This document shows positions 61,094 through 64,000 of a DNA stretch of 64,000 nucleotides, piece after piece. Each line of letters starts with the position of its first letter. Within the stretch, counting starts at the first letter, position 1. The notes beneath the pieces were generated by a model. The model did no database searches, was not told the origin of the DNA, and saw only the letters and a list, made by a program, of their open reading frames with translations. The stretch is from Petrosia ficiformis (Eukaryota; Porifera; Demospongiae; Haplosclerida; Petrosiidae), in the NCBI GenBank assembly GCA_947044365.1, contig OX345636.1:1383501-1447500 (forward strand). Reading direction: 5' to 3'. Made by a program: the position numbers and the translations under genes.

Positions 61094-64000
61094 ATGGACA
61101 ACGTAATCTGCCTCGGTTGTGGAACTAATCTAACTGGTTGTTCTAGTAACAGAAGATGCTTAATTAAGAAGCGATGCATCGGCACACATTGTTCCACTTT
61201 GGAAAGCTCACATTCAAAAGAAGGCTGAGTATTAGCATAGATGTTGATGAATTGCTGGGCCAGGATGCTGAAGAAACTGGTTACATGTGTAGAGTGTGTT
61301 TCTCTGCTTTTGAAAGATTAGCAACAGTAGTGTATAATTTAGATTCAAACTTAAGCCATGCTATTGATGCAATTTGTAGTGGTGAATGTTTACCTAAGTC
61401 AAAATGAATGAAAACCACTAGTACTAGAGCAAAATTAACCACAAGTTTAACTGGTGACTTAATTGCTGCTTCACTTCTAGAAGGTGTCCAAAATAGTAAC
61501 AAAAGTCCTTGTGTTCAGGTTAGTTGGTAGATCTGTGCTATCTTTTGATTATGTAATCAAGTCATCTGATTATATAGGTAACGGTTGGTTCACGAAAAAA
61601 ACAGTACAAATATGTGCTGACTCCTAAACGAAAAAAGATTGGTAAAGCCATTGCAAGAAGGAACATGACAAGGGGAGTTCATGAAGTGTTCCAGAATCCT
61701 GTGACGTATGCTCAAGTGTTAATTAAGCTTGGTATTGTTCTTAGAAAAGAACTGAAAGTACTTTGTTCTGATAAGGTAAATTCTGTACTTCGATGCGGTA
61801 AAATTAAAGAGTTTACTTGGAGTGAGTTGAAACAAAATTTATCTGATCATGCTCCTACACTTTTAAGTATCCTCTATTCTTGTACCAAAACCAAAACACC
61901 ACGAGCTCGTGACAACAGATTAGCAGTGATTGGCACAGTAGCAGCTATTTTGATGAAGTATCGGAATCTAACACTCAGCGTACTTCATAAGATCATATCC
62001 CTAATTTTATATGCTGGTCATTCATCAGCACAGGTAATAAGAGTGATAAGCACTATGTATTTGTCAAAGTAACTTTGTGTAATTATATAAAATAGGTATA
62101 TAGCAGACTGAATGCAATTGGTCTATCAATGTCTCATAAGTCAGTAATACGTCTGGTAACAGAGCTGGGAAGAAATCATGACAGGAAGGTGTTACAATGG
62201 AAGGATCAACTTCAAGCATCTCTTCCAGATTGCAAGGCAAGACTACAATACATTTTTGTATACATACTATATCTTGACTATTATTGTTACAGGATGTAAC
62301 CAGTGATCTACAAGTACAACAGGTTAACTCACTGTTATCGTTCTCTGATGAAGAGGGTGATGATATTAGCCAGTCAGAATCAGATCAATCAGAAATTACT
62401 GAAATTGATGATGTTAGTGAAAATGAGATCCTGGAAGATCTATCCTCTGATTCAGAAAGCGAATGCAACAGTACAGAAGGTGAATATATGGATATTGATG
62501 ATCAATCGCAACATCGAATTTTGCCAGATATTCCAACAGCAGTTGATGAAATATCTGACAAAACTACAAAGTTCACTGGATCAGATCCTCCATGTCAGTC
62601 GTATCATAGCTACAAGTTGGTAGGTGATAATATTGATTTGAGTATTAAGCCTAGATACATGAGATATGACCGATTCAAGCATCAGTCACTTCACTATTTT
62701 CACATGTATGCAGTCCAGAACAGAATCAATGTTAGTGACCTATGTAGACAGAGAAAGGGAACACTACCAGTTCCAATAAGTGAAATTGCCAGTTCCCTTC
62801 TTCCATCAAAAGCTGATGATGATGTACTTCATGAAAACATTGCAATATTCATTGCCTGTACGCTTGTGGATCACCTAAGTTTCTTCTCTGTAACCTTTAG
62901 TGGTATTTCAATACATCACACTCCCCATAAATATCCTAAGGAAATGTTGCATAAATCTATTGTGGTTACTAATATAATTATCACATGCATATACATGTTT
63001 AATTCTTATTTTATATAATAGGTTCCTTTAGGTATCTTGACAAAGAATGAGAATAAATCCAGTGAAATGGTTGATATTATGCACCACATTCACAAATATG
63101 TTCCTCTTTGTTCGTATTCTGAAAAAGAAGATGTAATAGATTTAGATGAAGCTGTTGATGTCCCCAAAGCAAATATTCATACAATTCAATTTGGTGGTGA
63201 TCATTTGACTGCTTGTAGAGCACGATGGTAATGGCCAATGGCAATGATCCAATACAGAGGTTAGAAGGACTCATGCCAACAGTGGAAGACTGGCATACCA
63301 AAGTTGTATTACTTGAGGTAAATACAATTTTATATATTATAATTATATAATATGCATGGATACAAGATCTATTATTATGTTAATTTATTTTTCATGCTTA
63401 ATAGATAATTTGGAAATATTTTTACTCAGTAAAGTCATCAACTGAGCATGGTACGTTGTTTCAAATTCGAAATCTTCTCCACCGTTCTAACGTCAGAATG
63501 CATCCGGGAAAGGACTTCAATGCTAGTGAAGATTTTTTAACTGTAGTTGTGAAGTCCATGATCATTACTGCAGCTTGTAAAGTTCTTGGAATGTCAAGTA
63601 CTTCTGATAATCCCCAAGAAAGCGTAGTTCCATACTCAACTTGGCTTGAAGCAACTGATGCTGAAAGGAAAGCATTACTGATTTCAGTGTCAAAAAAGAT
63701 AGTTAGCGATTCTGTATTTTTCTGTTTTACAACACCTTGTTTAAGATCTCAAGATAAAGTAATGGAATATTCAAAATTCTTATTGGGATTAGGATGTTTC
63801 TACATGGAATTTAGTGATGGCATACGACAAGGTGATGGCACACGTGTGTTAAGATGTTGGCGATGTATGCTTCCAATATTTCATAGCTCCCGACGTACTA
63901 ATTATCGAAATGAGGCCATCCTGCTGCTCTATCAGCATGACTTCTTGCTTTCTCCAGCAGATGCAGAAACATTGATATGGAATAAATTTATTAATGTGCA
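61094..64000 (+). pseudogene. DUF6589-family gene, broken, running off the right edge
   Basis: Exons 61094-61518, 61578-62033, 62096-62236, 62293-62964, 63022-63317, 63405 to beyond 64000. The N-terminus has a CLGC start and later YMCRVCFSAFERL (zinc-associated). The middle has ARDNRLAVIGTVAAILMKYR, LILYAGHSSAQVYSRL, then an acidic Ser/Glu linker. The C-terminal half shows the DUF6589 blocks YDRFKHQSLHYFHMYAVQNR, VPLGILTKNENKSSEMV, FGGDHLTACRAR, RLEGLMPTVEDWH and FSDGIRQGDGTRVLRCWR. DUF6589 proteins are multi-copy, transposon-like and of unknown function. Three lesions: a frame change near 61160, TGA at 61405-61407, and a frameshift near 63228. The intron after 62236 appears to use a GC donor (aag|gcaaga). 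Confidence 0.75.

Noticed and set aside
63224..63260. Tiny intron (30 nt) to explain the DUF6589 frame change
   Set aside because: The frame after removing gtaatg...atacag would not restore reading, so a true frameshift is more likely.
1..64000. tRNA or rRNA genes
   Set aside because: No cloverleaf with A/B boxes and no rRNA-like conserved stretch was noticed on either strand; a covariance-model scan was not possible here.

Overview
The window looks like nuclear DNA of an early-branching animal, most likely a demosponge. It is AT-rich and intron-rich, and most introns are short with GT-AG ends. It carries metazoan signalling domains (death domain, caspase fold, Kelch, ZU5) and transposon-linked families that I associate with sponge and cnidarian genomes (animal CACTA/EnSpm transposases, DUF6589, SET plus recombinase fusions). 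The species call is inference; nothing here names it. Exon models were built by hand from splice signals and reading-frame phase.

Layout. 1-6.1 kb (+): the 3' part of a gene with eight coiled-coil exons, two death domains, a caspase-like domain, another helical exon and a third death domain. 6.2-10.1 kb: no convincing gene, but two hAT-type MITEs with 8-bp target duplications, a foldback and a decayed K/E-rich ORF. 10.1-19.4 kb: a probable CACTA/EnSpm-like transposon with three genes: a five-exon 331-aa protein (-), a divergent 963-aa transposase (+) and a 248-aa ORF (-), bounded by similar repeat blocks; one intron holds about 21 copies of an 82-bp repeat. 19.4-23.6 kb: repeats, including roughly 200-bp inverted arms around a 68-bp tandem array. 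23.6-25.1 kb (-): a C-terminal-only relative of the next gene. 25.7-26.9 kb: a dead piggyBac transposase.

27.4-36.7 kb (-): a 17-exon gene whose exons join in phase to 1149 codons: Kelch propeller, coiled coil, ZU5, proline-rich linker, beta-rich region and a conserved C-terminal domain. One intron is about 3 kb of TATG/CATA microsatellite. 36.9-47.2 kb: a 36-bp satellite, interrupted by two almost identical copies of a reverse-transcriptase relic lacking its catalytic core and by a TA-flanked MITE. 48 kb: an unrelated 36-bp tandem array.

49-64 kb: a graveyard of mobile and domesticated genes: scattered exons related to the 331-aa protein, a piggyBac MITE, a 2.0-kb Tc1-like element with a dead DD34E transposase, a SET/zinc-finger/recombinase-like gene, a reverse-transcriptase tail, a 95-bp hairpin-rich array, and a broken DUF6589 gene running off the right edge. 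The best candidates for under-described biology are the death-domain/caspase-like protein, the Kelch-ZU5 protein and its shared C-terminal domain, and the three-gene CACTA-like element with its repeated companion-protein family.
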